Below are positions 1 to 8,373 of a stretch of DNA of 64,000 nucleotides, one piece after another (within the stretch, counting starts at the first letter, position 1; every line of letters begins with the position of its first letter). The notes under the pieces are model-generated. The model was not told the DNA's origin. It searched no databases and was given only the letters and a program-made list of their open reading frames with translations. The position numbers were made by a program, and so were the translations under genes. Source of the stretch: Enterococcus casseliflavus NBRC 100478 (GTDB lineage: Bacteria > Bacillota > Bacilli > Lactobacillales > Enterococcaceae); NCBI RefSeq assembly GCF_001544095.1, contig NZ_BCPT01000001.1, positions 1 through 64,000 of the forward strand, given 5' to 3'.

Positions 1-32
1 TCAGCGATTCTAGCGCCTTTTTGAGGGATTAC

Positions 33-1136
33 TTATAAATAGCGATTGTCCCGTAAAACGGCTTTTTTAATATCTGCCACCGTTTGCGTCCCCGCAAGCT
101 GCATGACCATCTCCAATTCTTTTTTGAAGAAATCAAAGACTTGTTGAACACCGGTAGCACCACCTAGAGCCAACCCATAGATCACTGGGCGGCCGATCGC
201 CACTAGATCTGCTCCGCAAGCAATCGCTTTAAAGACATGCTGTCCTCGCCGTACCCCGCTATCAAAGACGATCGGCGCCCGACCTGCCACTGCTTCAGCC
301 ACGATCTGTAAGGAATCAAAGGAAGCTGGACCACCATCCAATTGGCGTCCCCCGTGATTTGAGACCCAAATCCCTTGTGCACCTGCCCCTAAAGCTCGTT
401 CCACATCTTCTTCTGATTGCACCCCTTTGACATAAACTGGCAAGTCAGATTCTTTGGCGATAAAAGCGACATCCTGGGGACTTAATTTTTGTTTTGAGGA
501 GCCGTAAACGGCATCCATCGTTTGTCCGATCCCTGATTGATAGGCCTGAACGATCGGCATTGCCAACGGAAAGGTGAAGCCATTGCGGCGATCCGTTTCT
601 CGATTGCCCCCAACAGTTGCATCTGCGGTCAAAACGATCGCTTTGGCGCCATTGCGTTTTGCCATCGCCAAGATGTCTTTATTGATGCCATCGTCTTTAC
701 TCATATAAAATTGGAACCACTGCGGCGCTTCTTGACCACCAGCTGCTCGGATTTCTTCCAACGTACAAGAGGCATACGAACTCGCCGTATAGATCGTGCC
801 AAAACGTGAAACACCTTTGGCTGACGCTTGTTCTGCCGCAACATTTGCTAAGCCGTGGGCGGCAACAGGCGCCATAATGATTGGCGCTGACAACGTATCG
901 CCGCCAAAGGACAACGTTGTGTCCGGTAATTCAATGTCCTTTAAGACATGAGGAATGATCAATTTGTGATTGAAGGCGCGTTCATTTTCTTGATAGGTAA
1001 AAATATCCCCCGCACCACTGCTGATATAGCCATACCCACCTTTAGGAATCACTTCCTCTGCCGCGATCTCCAAATCGCGCATATTGATAAAATCGATTGC
1101 TCCTTCTGCGGTACTTGCTTGATAAATTTTTTCCAT
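33..1136 (-). CDS. lox: FMN-dependent L-lactate oxidase
   Basis: This 367-residue alpha-hydroxy-acid oxidase should oxidise L-lactate to pyruvate with O2, giving H2O2. The FMN-binding TIM barrel is complete. The family motif SNHGGRQLDGGP is at about 259-270, with catalytic base His261 and substrate Arg264. Active-site tyrosines are likely Tyr37 and Tyr144 (in FQFYM). There is no signal peptide or membrane segment, so it is cytoplasmic. A GGAG/AAAGG ribosome site precedes the ATG. A promoter and a cre-like box lie just upstream, suggesting carbon catabolite control. Another FMN 2-hydroxy-acid oxidase specificity cannot be excluded, but length and motifs fit lactate oxidases of lactic acid bacteria best. 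Confidence 0.9.
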   Translation of the reverse strand: MEKIYQASTAEGAIDFINMRDLEIAAEEVIPKGGYGYISSGAGDIFTYQENERAFNHKLIIPHVLKDIELPDTTLSFGGDTLSAPIIMAPVAAHGLANVAAEQASAKGVSRFGTIYTASSYASCTLEEIRAAGGQEAPQWFQFYMSKDDGINKDILAMAKRNGAKAIVLTADATVGGNRETDRRNGFTFPLAMPIVQAYQSGIGQTMDAVYGSSKQKLSPQDVAFIAKESDLPVYVKGVQSEEDVERALGAGAQGIWVSNHGGRQLDGGPASFDSLQIVAEAVAGRAPIVFDSGVRRGQHVFKAIACGADLVAIGRPVIYGLALGGATGVQQVFDFFKKELEMVMQLAGTQTVADIKKAVLRDNRYL

Positions 1137-1157
1137 GCCTTTCCCTACTCTCCAATA

Positions 1158-1171
1158 AGATAACGTTTACA
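1158..1171 (-). promoter_or_regulatory. cre-like catabolite box of lactate oxidase
   Basis: On the minus strand the site reads TGTAAACGTTATCT, 13 of 14 positions to the CcpA consensus TGWNANCGNTNWCA. It lies just downstream of the predicted -10, where bound CcpA would block transcription. Confidence 0.55.
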
Positions 1172-1176
1172 TTTTC

Positions 1177-1205
1177 ATCCTACCCCTGATTGCAGGATCA
1201 CGCAA
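1177..1205 (-). promoter_or_regulatory. Predicted promoter of lactate oxidase
   Basis: Minus strand: -35 TTGCGT (1200-1205), 17-base spacer, -10 TAGGAT (1177-1182). The start site would fall within or next to the cre-like box. Confidence 0.45.
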
Positions 1206-1281
1206 CTCATTCGCTCACTCCTGTCAAATAGGCTTCTTTTACTTTCCCACTCAAGACAGCCCTCCATTTGAGTGGGCTGAA

Positions 1282-1704
1282 TTATTTTTTTGTTCGTACG
1301 AAATATTCTGCCAATAACAACGGCTGAATCGTTGGATATGTCCAGTTGGCAGGCGGCTCTGCCATTACATAGATTGCTTCGATCTCTGAGGTCAATTCAT
1401 CCTGCAAGTCCGTGATCTGGGCTTCAAACACCAAGCCGTAATCGGCCTCCCCGTTTTTTTCTAAACCATAGATAAATAACGGTTCTAGGGTAAAGTGCTT
1501 GGCGCCTGTTTCTTCTTTTAATTCACGGGCAGCACACTCTGTGATGCTTTCTCCTAGTTCTCGCTTGCCTCCAGGAATCTCCAAGGTGTCTCGTTCTTTG
1601 TGTTTGACATAGACGAACTTTTCTTGGTACTTGCTGATGATCACGGCAAAAACTAGCTGCTCTTCTGCGATCTTTTCAAGCTCGAATATCGTTACGTTAC
1701 TCAT
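1282..1704 (-). CDS. Nudix (MutT/YtkD-like) hydrolase
   Basis: A small cytoplasmic pyrophosphohydrolase of about 140 residues. The Nudix box fits GX5EX7REUXEEXGU exactly: GGKRELGE, seven residues, then RELKEETGA; its Glu residues bind the catalytic metal. The overall form resembles Bacillus YtkD, an (oxidised) nucleoside triphosphate pyrophosphatase, but the substrate cannot be read from sequence. I chose the ATG ten codons inside the longest frame because AAAGGA lies nine bases before it and no ribosome site precedes the outer ATG. It stands alone between lactate oxidase and the IreB operon terminator. Confidence 0.8.
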   Translation of the reverse strand: MSNVTIFELEKIAEEQLVFAVIISKYQEKFVYVKHKERDTLEIPGGKRELGESITECAARELKEETGAKHFTLEPLFIYGLEKNGEADYGLVFEAQITDLQDELTSEIEAIYVMAEPPANWTYPTIQPLLLAEYFVRTKK

Positions 1705-1761
1705 TTTTCTCATTCCTTTCAAAAAAGCAGACATGCTTCTAAAATAAACAGTCGTTAAATC

Positions 1762-1800
1762 AAAAAAAGTGCTGATCCCTTATGGAAAGGGTCAGCACTT
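1762..1800 (-). terminator. Terminator of the ireB-ruvX-DUF1292 operon
   Basis: On the minus strand AAGTGCTGACCC and GGGATCAGCACTT form a long stem with a short loop, followed by a run of seven T. Confidence 0.85.
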
Positions 1801-1808
1801 GCAACTTA

Positions 1809-2126
1809 TTACTCTTCTTCTTCCGCCATGAATGTGTTGAAGACTTCTTCAATCATATCCCATTCTGCTTCTGTTTCGATCTGTTCTAATTCACCTTCAG
1901 AACCGTCTTCGTTTTCAATATAAGCGTACGCTTGTAATTCAACGTCTTCTTCTTCTGGTACGCCTGCTGGATAAAGCAAGACGTAGTTGCGGCCGAATTC
2001 TTCCGTACCGTCAACCGTTAATAGAATTTCGTATAAGGTTTCATTTCCTTGATCATCGATTAAAGTAATGTGTTCATGTCCTTCATGATCGTGATCGTGG
2101 TTATGATCGTGTGTATGTCCTGACAT
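1809..2126 (-). CDS. DUF1292 (YrzB-like) protein with His-rich N-terminus
   Basis: A 105-residue acidic cytoplasmic protein of the DUF1292 family, which in Firmicutes normally follows ruvX as the third gene of the ireB operon; its role is unknown. Residues 3-19 alternate His with Asp, Asn, Gly or Glu (for example [11 protein letters not shown]), a likely Ni or Zn binding tail that the core family lacks. The remainder ([10 protein letters not shown] onward, ending in an acidic tail) is the normal domain. It is 22 bases downstream of ruvX and closed by a strong terminator. Confidence 0.8.
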   Translation of the reverse strand: MSGHTHDHNHDHDHEGHEHITLIDDQGNETLYEILLTVDGTEEFGRNYVLLYPAGVPEEEDVELQAYAYIENEDGSEGELEQIETEAEWDMIEEVFNTFMAEEEE

Positions 2127-2148
2127 TTATTTTCCTCTTTTCTGTAAA

Positions 2149-2580
2149 TTAAAACAGCTGTTTCCCAGCACCATCTAAATAATTCTGCAAAATCATGACT
2201 GCTGCTAATTTATCAATCACTTTTTTTCGTTTGGCACGCGATGTATTCGCCTGTTCTACCAGCATTCGTTCTGCTTGAACGGTCGTCAGACGTTCGTCTT
2301 GGTAAACGACCGGCAAACCGAATTGCTGTTCGATCGCTGCGCCGTAAGCCATAGAAGCTTCCGCTCTAGGTCCGATCGTATTATTCATATTTTTAGGTAG
2401 TCCTACCACAAAACGTGAGACTTCATATTCTTTCACCAATTCAGCAAGTCGATCATAACCGAAATTGCCTTCATCTTCATTGATGCGAATGATCTCGATC
2501 CCTTGTGCTGTCCAGCCCATTGGGTCACTGACCGCCACGCCGACTGTCCGCGAACCAACATCCAATCCCATGATTCTCAT
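2149..2580 (-). CDS. ruvX: Holliday junction resolvase-like nuclease RuvX (YqgF/YrrK)
   Basis: A 143-residue RNase H-fold protein of the YqgF family. It has the opening [16 protein letters not shown] with the first catalytic Asp, the central [10 protein letters not shown], and [11 protein letters not shown] followed by a conserved terminal [14 protein letters not shown]. The family has been linked to Holliday junction resolution and to 16S rRNA maturation. Its ATG overlaps the stop of ireB by one base (TAATG), so the two are translationally coupled. Confidence 0.9.
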   Translation of the reverse strand: MRIMGLDVGSRTVGVAVSDPMGWTAQGIEIIRINEDEGNFGYDRLAELVKEYEVSRFVVGLPKNMNNTIGPRAEASMAYGAAIEQQFGLPVVYQDERLTTVQAERMLVEQANTSRAKRKKVIDKLAAVMILQNYLDGAGKQLF

Positions 2581-2846
2581 TATAGGTTGATCCCGTGATT
2601 GCCTAAATAATAACGGATCAGAACTTCCATGATCTCATCCCGTTCGTGACGACGAATCAAATTCCGGGCATCCCGATAACGAGGAATGTAAGCCGGGTCG
2701 CCAGAAAGGAGATAACCGACGATTTGATTGATCGGATTGTATCCTTTTTCCTCTAATGCTCGGTAGACGATAGCTAATGTTTCGCTGACTTCTTTTTTAC
2801 GGCTATCATCAAAATCAAAGCGAACTGTTTCATCTGTAAAACCCAT
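2580..2846 (-). CDS. ireB: IreB family regulatory phosphoprotein (DUF965/UPF0297)
   Basis: An 88-residue cytoplasmic protein. In Enterococcus faecalis IreB is a substrate of the Ser/Thr kinase IreK and negatively influences cephalosporin resistance. The two phospho-acceptor threonines described there are present (Thr4 and Thr7 in MGFTDET). The rest is the compact helical UPF0297 domain ([20 protein letters not shown]). It is the first gene of the operon, with a promoter about 50 bases upstream. No alaS gene lies immediately upstream, unlike the common Firmicutes order. Confidence 0.92.
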   Translation of the reverse strand: MGFTDETVRFDFDDSRKKEVSETLAIVYRALEEKGYNPINQIVGYLLSGDPAYIPRYRDARNLIRRHERDEIMEVLIRYYLGNHGINL

Positions 2847-2894
2847 TTCACGACACCTCTCTTTTGTATAGATTTTAGCATATGTTCCTACTAT

Positions 2895-2923
2895 ATTGTA
2901 CTAAACGTTTGATAAAACTACAA
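2895..2923 (-). promoter_or_regulatory. Predicted promoter of the ireB operon
   Basis: Minus strand -35 TTGTAG (2918-2923), 17-base spacer, -10 TACAAT (2895-2900). Confidence 0.5.
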
Positions 2924-2991
2924 ACATATGCTTAGATTTTCTCCATTATAACAAAGGTTTATGATGTTTTTATGAACTTTCTTAAAAAAAG

Positions 2992-3822
2992 CTAGAAAGC
3001 GCGATAGACATACTGGTTTTCTGGTGCTTCAATCGTCTTCTCTTGGTCTGCAACCACCATCGGCAAGTCCCGTTTGAAGGGTTGATAGTACTTCGATTGG
3101 ATCGTCCCTTCCACGTGGAGCCACTGGTTATTTTCTGCCGTTGTTTGTTGCGGTAATTCCACTCGCAAGCCAAAAACGCCTGAATCAGCCACACAATGGA
3201 TAATGCCAAAACGAAACAAAAAGATTTCATTGGCATCATCTTGATCTGCATGGTACACAAATCCATCATAGGTGATTTTCTTGCCAATAAATTCGCTCGG
3301 GTACGTATAGATCAACTCCATGACTTCCAAGTAATTTTCTTCCGTTACCGCAATTGTCTCATCTTTGGCGTAACGTGCCAACGCTGCATCCATCTGAGTG
3401 TCATAATCTTCTTTGTTAAAATAAAGACTTGTATCGGGTTTCAGATATTGGGTCGTCATTTCTGGATCCCCCACAGATTCTTCACTTAGGGGGAAATTAA
3501 ACCCTTTTGCTTCAACGATCGTCGTATCCAAGCTAACGGTGGGGAAAAAGAGACCCACGATGATCGGTAAGGCTAATAGAAAATACGCAATCACTCGTTG
3601 GTGTTTTTTCTCTAATCCATGCTGGTGCTCATCGTCATGATGATGCTCGGGCTCTTGTTTGACCCAAAAATACAGCTGGACCAAAGCCAATAATAAAGAA
3701 ATGATCATGGATAAAATAGCGAGATAGCGATAATGAATGTTGATAAACTGATTGAGTTTACCCGTCACTTGCAAATACATCATCAATTCAAAATAGCCTG
3801 ATAAGATCAAAAAACGAACCAT
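2992..3822 (-). CDS. TIGR03943-type (YcgQ-like) membrane protein
   Basis: A 276-residue protein with three N-terminal hydrophobic segments (about 1-17, 30-53 and 78-98) and a C-terminal extracytoplasmic domain. A His-rich loop (EHHHDDEHQH, about 58-67) sits between the second and third segments. The C-terminal part (HCVADSGVFGLRV, HVEGTIQSKYYQ) matches the YcgQ family, which pairs with a YcgR-type permease. Here that permease is immediately upstream with a three-base gap. The His cluster suggests a transition metal link (inference). Substrate is unknown. Confidence 0.75.
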   Translation of the reverse strand: MVRFLILSGYFELMMYLQVTGKLNQFINIHYRYLAILSMIISLLLALVQLYFWVKQEPEHHHDDEHQHGLEKKHQRVIAYFLLALPIIVGLFFPTVSLDTTIVEAKGFNFPLSEESVGDPEMTTQYLKPDTSLYFNKEDYDTQMDAALARYAKDETIAVTEENYLEVMELIYTYPSEFIGKKITYDGFVYHADQDDANEIFLFRFGIIHCVADSGVFGLRVELPQQTTAENNQWLHVEGTIQSKYYQPFKRDLPMVVADQEKTIEAPENQYVYRAF

Positions 3823-3825
3823 TCT

Positions 3826-4794
3826 TTACACCACCCATGCATAAATTGAAACGACGATTGCGACTAAACCAACTAAAGAAGCGATAAAACGCCCCGAAAA
3901 GTACCGCTTCATCATCAACAGGTTTTTAATATCTACCATTGGACCAAAAACCAGGAAACCGACGACTGGTCCAGTGCCGAATAAACTCAACAACGAAGAG
4001 CCGATAAAGGCATCTGCTTCGGAACATAGGGATAACGTTAATGCTAACAGCAGCATGACGAAGACCGCTAACAGCTTCGTGGAGCCTAATGTCAGCATCA
4101 AGCCAGTTGGCAGATAGGTCTGCATCGCTGAGGCGATCAACGCACCAATGATCAAATAACGCCCAGTATCGAAAAACTCATCCAAACTATGCTGCAGCAA
4201 ATGACGAATCTTCCGAAGGAGCGGATGACTGCTCTTTTCCGTTTGATGGTGGGCGTGATCATGCCCCTGATGGTGTGGGTGAGCTGCCTGCTCATTCCCG
4301 CCACTTAATTGATTGGCAAGCCGTGTTTTTAAGATCTCTTGTTTGTTAAAATACGCCAGCCAGATCCCCACGACCATTGCGACCAATAAGCTGCCCAGTA
4401 CACGCAAAAAGGCGAACTTCGCGGAATTTCCAAAGGCAATGAATGTAGAAAAAATCACGATAGGATTGATGATCGGTGCAGTCAGCATAAAGGCAAACGC
4501 CGTATACACTGGCACCTCTTTTTTTACGAACTGATTAACGATCGGTACGATCCCACATTCGCAGGAAGGAAAAAAGACCCCCAGACCACAACCAACTGTG
4601 ATCGATGCCAATTTGTTTTTTGGTAAGAGCCTCGTGACTCTTTCTGGCGTCAAGAAGACTTGTAAGGCACCTGAGATCAAGCAGCCCAATAGAACAAACG
4701 GCAAGGCTTCAATGACGATAGATAAAAAAATAACACTCATTTGCAGGACAGAATTCGGTAATGCCTGAAACATAACTTTAACCTTCTTTATCAA
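3826..4794 (-). CDS. YcgR-like permease (UPF0718/DUF318)
   Basis: A 322-residue polytopic membrane protein of the permease family that also contains ArsP. The conserved core GLGVFFPSCECGIVPI, with two Cys, is at about 91-106, and a second family motif (SEADAFIGSSL) is in the C-terminal half. A His-rich cytoplasmic linker (HPHHQGHDHAHHQ) at about 172-184 separates two bundles of hydrophobic helices. It is the first gene of a two-gene operon with the YcgQ-like partner. I looked for a Zur-type palindrome upstream and did not find a convincing one. Confidence 0.78.
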   Translation of the reverse strand: MIKKVKVMFQALPNSVLQMSVIFLSIVIEALPFVLLGCLISGALQVFLTPERVTRLLPKNKLASITVGCGLGVFFPSCECGIVPIVNQFVKKEVPVYTAFAFMLTAPIINPIVIFSTFIAFGNSAKFAFLRVLGSLLVAMVVGIWLAYFNKQEILKTRLANQLSGGNEQAAHPHHQGHDHAHHQTEKSSHPLLRKIRHLLQHSLDEFFDTGRYLIIGALIASAMQTYLPTGLMLTLGSTKLLAVFVMLLLALTLSLCSEADAFIGSSLLSLFGTGPVVGFLVFGPMVDIKNLLMMKRYFSGRFIASLVGLVAIVVSIYAWVV

Positions 4795-4993
4795 TAAATT
4801 CGAAACGCTGGAATTACTATACGTTTTTTCCTTTTTTTATACAACGTTTTTTTTAAAGCAGCCTATTTTTTTAATCGTTGCTTTAGATTTCCCTTATCTT
4901 TGAATCCTTCTTACTCACCTAAGCGATCAGCTGCTAGCAGATATTTTGACTTTTCCTCAAGAACAGCGTACATTTTCCATGGAGGAATGACTT

Positions 4994-5356
4994 ATGCAAA
5001 AAAATCAACCGATCCAAGAGCAGCTCGCCCAACAACCGTTGGCACTACTCTATCTCTCTCAACCGAATTGCAGTATTTGTGTTGCGGACAAACCACGCAT
5101 CCAAAAACTGGCACAAACCCAGCAACTCCCTCTATTTACCATCAACACGCTGGCAGAGCCAGAAGCAGCCAGTTTATTTTCGGTCTTGACGGTTCCCGTC
5201 GTCCTCTTGTTCGCGAATGGGAAAGAAGTGCATCGTGAAGCCCGCATCATCGATTTCACACGTTTGACTCAACAAATCTTGCGATATCAAGAAGCGCTCA
5301 CAAGCGTTGAAGAGCAAGATTCCTACGAATCACTTTTTGACCAGTTAGACGAGTAA
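4994..5356 (+). CDS. Thioredoxin-like protein with CSIC motif
   Basis: A 120-residue cytoplasmic thioredoxin-fold protein. The active-site motif is Cys-Ser-Ile-Cys (QPNCSICV, about 24-31) and the cis-proline loop TVPVV follows at about 66-70. The second Cys suggests a real thiol-disulfide activity, but CSIC differs from CGPC of classical thioredoxin, so it may be a specialised reductant. The tail after residue 95 is acidic. TGGAGGA lies nine bases before the ATG. It is divergent from the metal-type permease operon and closed by a shared terminator with rex. Confidence 0.78.
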   Translation: MQKNQPIQEQLAQQPLALLYLSQPNCSICVADKPRIQKLAQTQQLPLFTINTLAEPEAASLFSVLTVPVVLLFANGKEVHREARIIDFTRLTQQILRYQEALTSVEEQDSYESLFDQLDE

Positions 5357-5374
5357 GATCAGTGATGAAAAAGC

Positions 5375-5425
5375 AAAAAACAGCTGTCAGATCGTTGTAT
5401 ATACTACGATCTGGCAGCTGTTTTG
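5375..5425. terminator. Bidirectional terminator between thioredoxin-like gene and rex
   Basis: AAAACAGCTG-(T)CAGATCGT pairs with ACGATCTG-GCAGCTGTTTT around a ten-base loop, with A and T runs on both flanks, so it serves both convergent genes. Confidence 0.85.
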
Positions 5426-5449
5426 TTGGTTCCTATTTATGTGATGCGA

Positions 5450-6139
5450 TTATTCGCTTAGTGATGGTTCTTCTACTGGTTCTTCATGGGACAAGACGTT
5501 GCCTGAATGCAAGAAATAAATCAATGTTTGCAATTCATTGGTTAAGTCAACGTTTTGAATCAGCACGCCTTTTGGTGCAGTGATCCGTGCAGGTGTAAAG
5601 TTCAAGATTCCTTTAATGCCAGCTTTCACAAGCTCGTTCACTAAATCTTGTGAATGTTGTGCGGGAACCGTCAAAATAGCCACATCGATCTGCTGGATCT
5701 TCACTTGTTCCTTCATGTCATCCATTGGATAGACCGGCACACCATCTACGATTCGACCAACTAGATCTTCGTTGACATCAAATGCGGCACTGATCCGAAT
5801 GCTGTTGCTTTGGTGAAATTTGTATTTCAACAAGGCGCTCCCCAAGTTTCCGACACCGACTAAAGCTACATTCGTCATGTGGTCTTCGTTCAATGTCTTC
5901 GCAAAGAACTGCATCAAGCTTTCAACGTCATAGCCATAGCCGCGTTTTCCTAATTCACCAAAGTAGGAAAAGTCGCGGCGGATCGTCGCACTATCAACTT
6001 GAACAGCTTCACTTAGTTCGGTCGAAGAAACTTTTAATTTGCCAGCTTGGTGCAAAATACGCAAGTAACGATAATATAAAGGCAATCGCTTCGCTGTTGC
6101 CTTTGGAATTTGATGATCTTTCAAAGAATACTCCCCCAT
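5450..6139 (-). CDS. rex: Redox-sensing transcriptional repressor Rex
   Basis: A cytoplasmic dimeric repressor of about 229 residues that senses the NADH/NAD+ ratio and controls fermentation genes. The N-terminal winged helix ([35 protein letters not shown]) and the Rossmann domain with the GVGNLG nucleotide loop are intact, as is the C-terminal swap helix ([12 protein letters not shown]). I place the start at the ATG at 6139: the longer frame opens with TTG and adds a non-family leader. The ribosome site there is weak (AAGTGA). The C-terminus carries an acidic extension ([11 protein letters not shown]). Confidence 0.9.
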   Translation of the reverse strand: MGEYSLKDHQIPKATAKRLPLYYRYLRILHQAGKLKVSSTELSEAVQVDSATIRRDFSYFGELGKRGYGYDVESLMQFFAKTLNEDHMTNVALVGVGNLGSALLKYKFHQSNSIRISAAFDVNEDLVGRIVDGVPVYPMDDMKEQVKIQQIDVAILTVPAQHSQDLVNELVKAGIKGILNFTPARITAPKGVLIQNVDLTNELQTLIYFLHSGNVLSHEEPVEEPSLSE

Positions 6140-6155
6140 TGTGAAAAATTCACTT
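6139..6155. promoter_or_regulatory. Possible Rex operator overlapping the rex start codon
   Basis: TTGTGAA-AAA-TTCACTT resembles the Rex palindrome TTGTGAA-N4-TTCACAA but has a three-base spacer and an imperfect right arm. Its position on the start codon suggests autoregulation. Confidence 0.35.
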
Positions 6156-6341
6156 GTGATGAAGCTATCATAACAAATACATTGTTCAAAAATCAATTTG
6201 AATGCTCATAATTTGAAATATAAATTTTATAATGGTAAAATCAAACTTTTTCCCAATCGCCGTTTCCCTTAAAATATGATAGACTTGTAGTATTGCAACC
6301 TTGATACAGACAAGTTTCTTAAAGATAGGAATGACATACAC

Positions 6342-8273
6342 ATGATTTTATTACAAGCCAACCAAATCGCCCGTCTTTTCGGAGCCGAGGTTTTATTTGA
6401 AAATATCCAATTAGAGATTGCCAGCAATTCCCGAATCGCGCTTGTTGGGCGCAACGGTGCTGGTAAATCAACGCTACTGAAAATTATTGCTGGACTCGAA
6501 AGTCCTGATAAAGGAACGATCGCTAAAAACAAGACCGCTACGATGGGCTACTTAGCTCAAGATACCGGACTTGCTAGTCAGGCCACCGTTTGGGAAGAAA
6601 TGCTAGGAGCTTTTGCAACGGTTCGGCAGATGGAGCAGCGCATGCGTACCTTAGAGATCGCCATCTCCGAAGCAGATCCTGCTGCTGACTCTGGCAATCT
6701 CCTGAAAGAATACGACCAATTGCAGCATGAATTTGCAGAAAAAAACGGCTATGGCTATGAAAATGAGATTCGCTCCGTCTTGCACGGTTTTCAGTTTGAT
6801 CCTTCTTTTTACACGCAAGCCATCAATACCCTTTCTGGTGGTCAAAAAACCCGCTTGGCATTAGCAAAAATGCTGCTGCAAAAACCTGATATCTTGATCC
6901 TCGATGAACCGACCAACCATTTAGACATCGAAACGTTATCTTGGTTGGAAAACTATCTGCAAGGATATGCCGGTGCGTTGCTGATCGTTTCCCATGACCG
7001 TTACTTCTTAGACAAAGTCGTCAACGAAGTCTACGAACTGAGTCGCCAAAAAATGCGCCACTACAAAGGCAATTACAGCCGCTATTTGACCCTGAAAGCG
7101 GAACAGCTGCAAAGTGAATGGAAAGCCTTTGAAAAGCAGCAAGAAGAAATCAATAAACTGGAAGACTTTGTTGCCCGCAACCTTGTCCGTGCGTCTACCA
7201 CCAAACGCGCGCAAAGTCGCCGTAAGCAATTAGAGAAAATGGACCGGCTGGATCGCCCGCAAGGAGATGAAAAATCCGCCCACTTCCTTTTTTCCATTGA
7301 AAAGCCTTCAGGAAATGTTGTGATGCAAGTAGAAAATGCCGCTATCGGTTATTCTGAAGAAGAAGTCTTATCGGCGCCCATCGACTTAGATGTTCGGCGC
7401 AAAGATGCGATCGCTTTAGTGGGACCGAATGGGATCGGCAAATCAACCTTACTGAAATCGCTGATTCATAAAATCCCCTTTATTCAAGGAAAGGTCCATT
7501 TTGGCGCCAATGTCTCAATCGGGTACTATGACCAAACCCAATCCGATCTGCACTCAACCAAAACGATCCTCCATGAGCTTTGGGATGACCACAGTACCAC
7601 ACCTGAAGTCGAGATTCGCAATATATTAGGCAGCTTCTTATTTTCGGGAGAAGATGTTGAAAAGCCGATCACGCTGTTAAGCGGTGGCGAAAAAGCCCGT
7701 GTCGCTTTGGCAAAATTAGCCATGGACCATGACAATTTCTTGATTTTGGATGAGCCAACCAACCATTTAGACATCGACAGCAAAGAAGTCTTAGAAAATG
7801 CTCTGATCGATTATGAAGGCACTTTGTTCTTCGTATCTCACGACCGCTACTTTATCAATCGAATCGCCACCAAGGTCGTGGAACTGTCTGAAAACGGCAG
7901 CAAGCTCTATCTAGGCGATTACGATTATTATTTAGAAAAGAAACAAGAAGAAGCTGAGATCGCAGCAATGTTGGAAGCAAAAACAACCGAAACCACCCTC
8001 TCAGCGGGCAAGCAAAACTTTGTCCAAAGCAAGGAACAGCAAAAAGCCGTTAGAACCTTACAGCGAAAAGTCACCCAAATCGAAGAAGAACTTGCCGCAA
8101 TAGAAGAAACGATCCAACAACTGGAACAAGACATGACCGCACCAGATGCGTTGAATGATCATGTCAAATTGACCGCGTTGAATCAAGCATTAGAACAAGC
8201 CCGCACTGAACAAGAAGCTCTACTAGAAGCATGGGAAAATACTAGCTTAGAACTAGAGGCATTTGAAAGTTGA
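6342..8273 (+). CDS. ABC-F family ATPase, YdiF type
   Basis: A 643-residue soluble protein with two ABC ATPase domains and no membrane segment, typical of the ABC-F translation factors that bind the ribosomal E site. Domain 1: Walker A GRNGAGKST (about 37-45), signature LSGGQKTRLALAK, Walker B ILILDEPTNHLD. Domain 2: GPNGIGKST, LSGGEKARVALAK, FLILDEPTNHLD. The linker between them is rich in charged and Gln residues (about 240-300). The C-terminal 80 residues are a coiled coil as in YdiF. Its position next to rex is as in Bacillus. No evidence ties it to antibiotic resistance. Confidence 0.9.
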   Translation: MILLQANQIARLFGAEVLFENIQLEIASNSRIALVGRNGAGKSTLLKIIAGLESPDKGTIAKNKTATMGYLAQDTGLASQATVWEEMLGAFATVRQMEQRMRTLEIAISEADPAADSGNLLKEYDQLQHEFAEKNGYGYENEIRSVLHGFQFDPSFYTQAINTLSGGQKTRLALAKMLLQKPDILILDEPTNHLDIETLSWLENYLQGYAGALLIVSHDRYFLDKVVNEVYELSRQKMRHYKGNYSRYLTLKAEQLQSEWKAFEKQQEEINKLEDFVARNLVRASTTKRAQSRRKQLEKMDRLDRPQGDEKSAHFLFSIEKPSGNVVMQVENAAIGYSEEEVLSAPIDLDVRRKDAIALVGPNGIGKSTLLKSLIHKIPFIQGKVHFGANVSIGYYDQTQSDLHSTKTILHELWDDHSTTPEVEIRNILGSFLFSGEDVEKPITLLSGGEKARVALAKLAMDHDNFLILDEPTNHLDIDSKEVLENALIDYEGTLFFVSHDRYFINRIATKVVELSENGSKLYLGDYDYYLEKKQEEAEIAAMLEAKTTETTLSAGKQNFVQSKEQQKAVRTLQRKVTQIEEELAAIEETIQQLEQDMTAPDALNDHVKLTALNQALEQARTEQEALLEAWENTSLELEAFES

Positions 8274-8308
8274 TCGTGGAATCGGTCTGTAGGCCGATGA
8301 CAAGCGCC

Positions 8309-8369
8309 CCCTCCTTTGTTTTACTTAAAAGAACAGGATGAATACGTACGATTCGTAAAACAAGGAGGG
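8309..8369 (+). promoter_or_regulatory. Inverted repeat that would pair with the ribosome binding site of the C39 gene
   Basis: CCCTCCTTTGTTTTAC (8309-8324) pairs with GTAAAACAAGGAGGG (8355-8369) along 15 pairs with one bulged T and a 30-base loop. The right arm contains the whole AGGAGG of the next gene, so a transcript containing both arms would hide it. A smaller hairpin (ATCGGTC-TGTA-GGCCGAT) lies just upstream at about 8280-8298. Neither is followed by a T run, so they do not look like terminators. Confidence 0.5.
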
Positions 8370-8373
8370 AAAA

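Noticed and set aside
4795-4993. Possible Zur box upstream of the His-rich permease operon
   Set aside because: AT-rich tracts with scattered ACG/CGT occur, but no convincing TAATCGTAATNATTACG-type palindrome.
6342-8273. ABC-F protein as an antibiotic resistance factor
   Set aside because: The YdiF-type sequence, C-terminal coiled coil and rex neighbour point to the housekeeping subgroup rather than the Lsa/Msr resistance groups.
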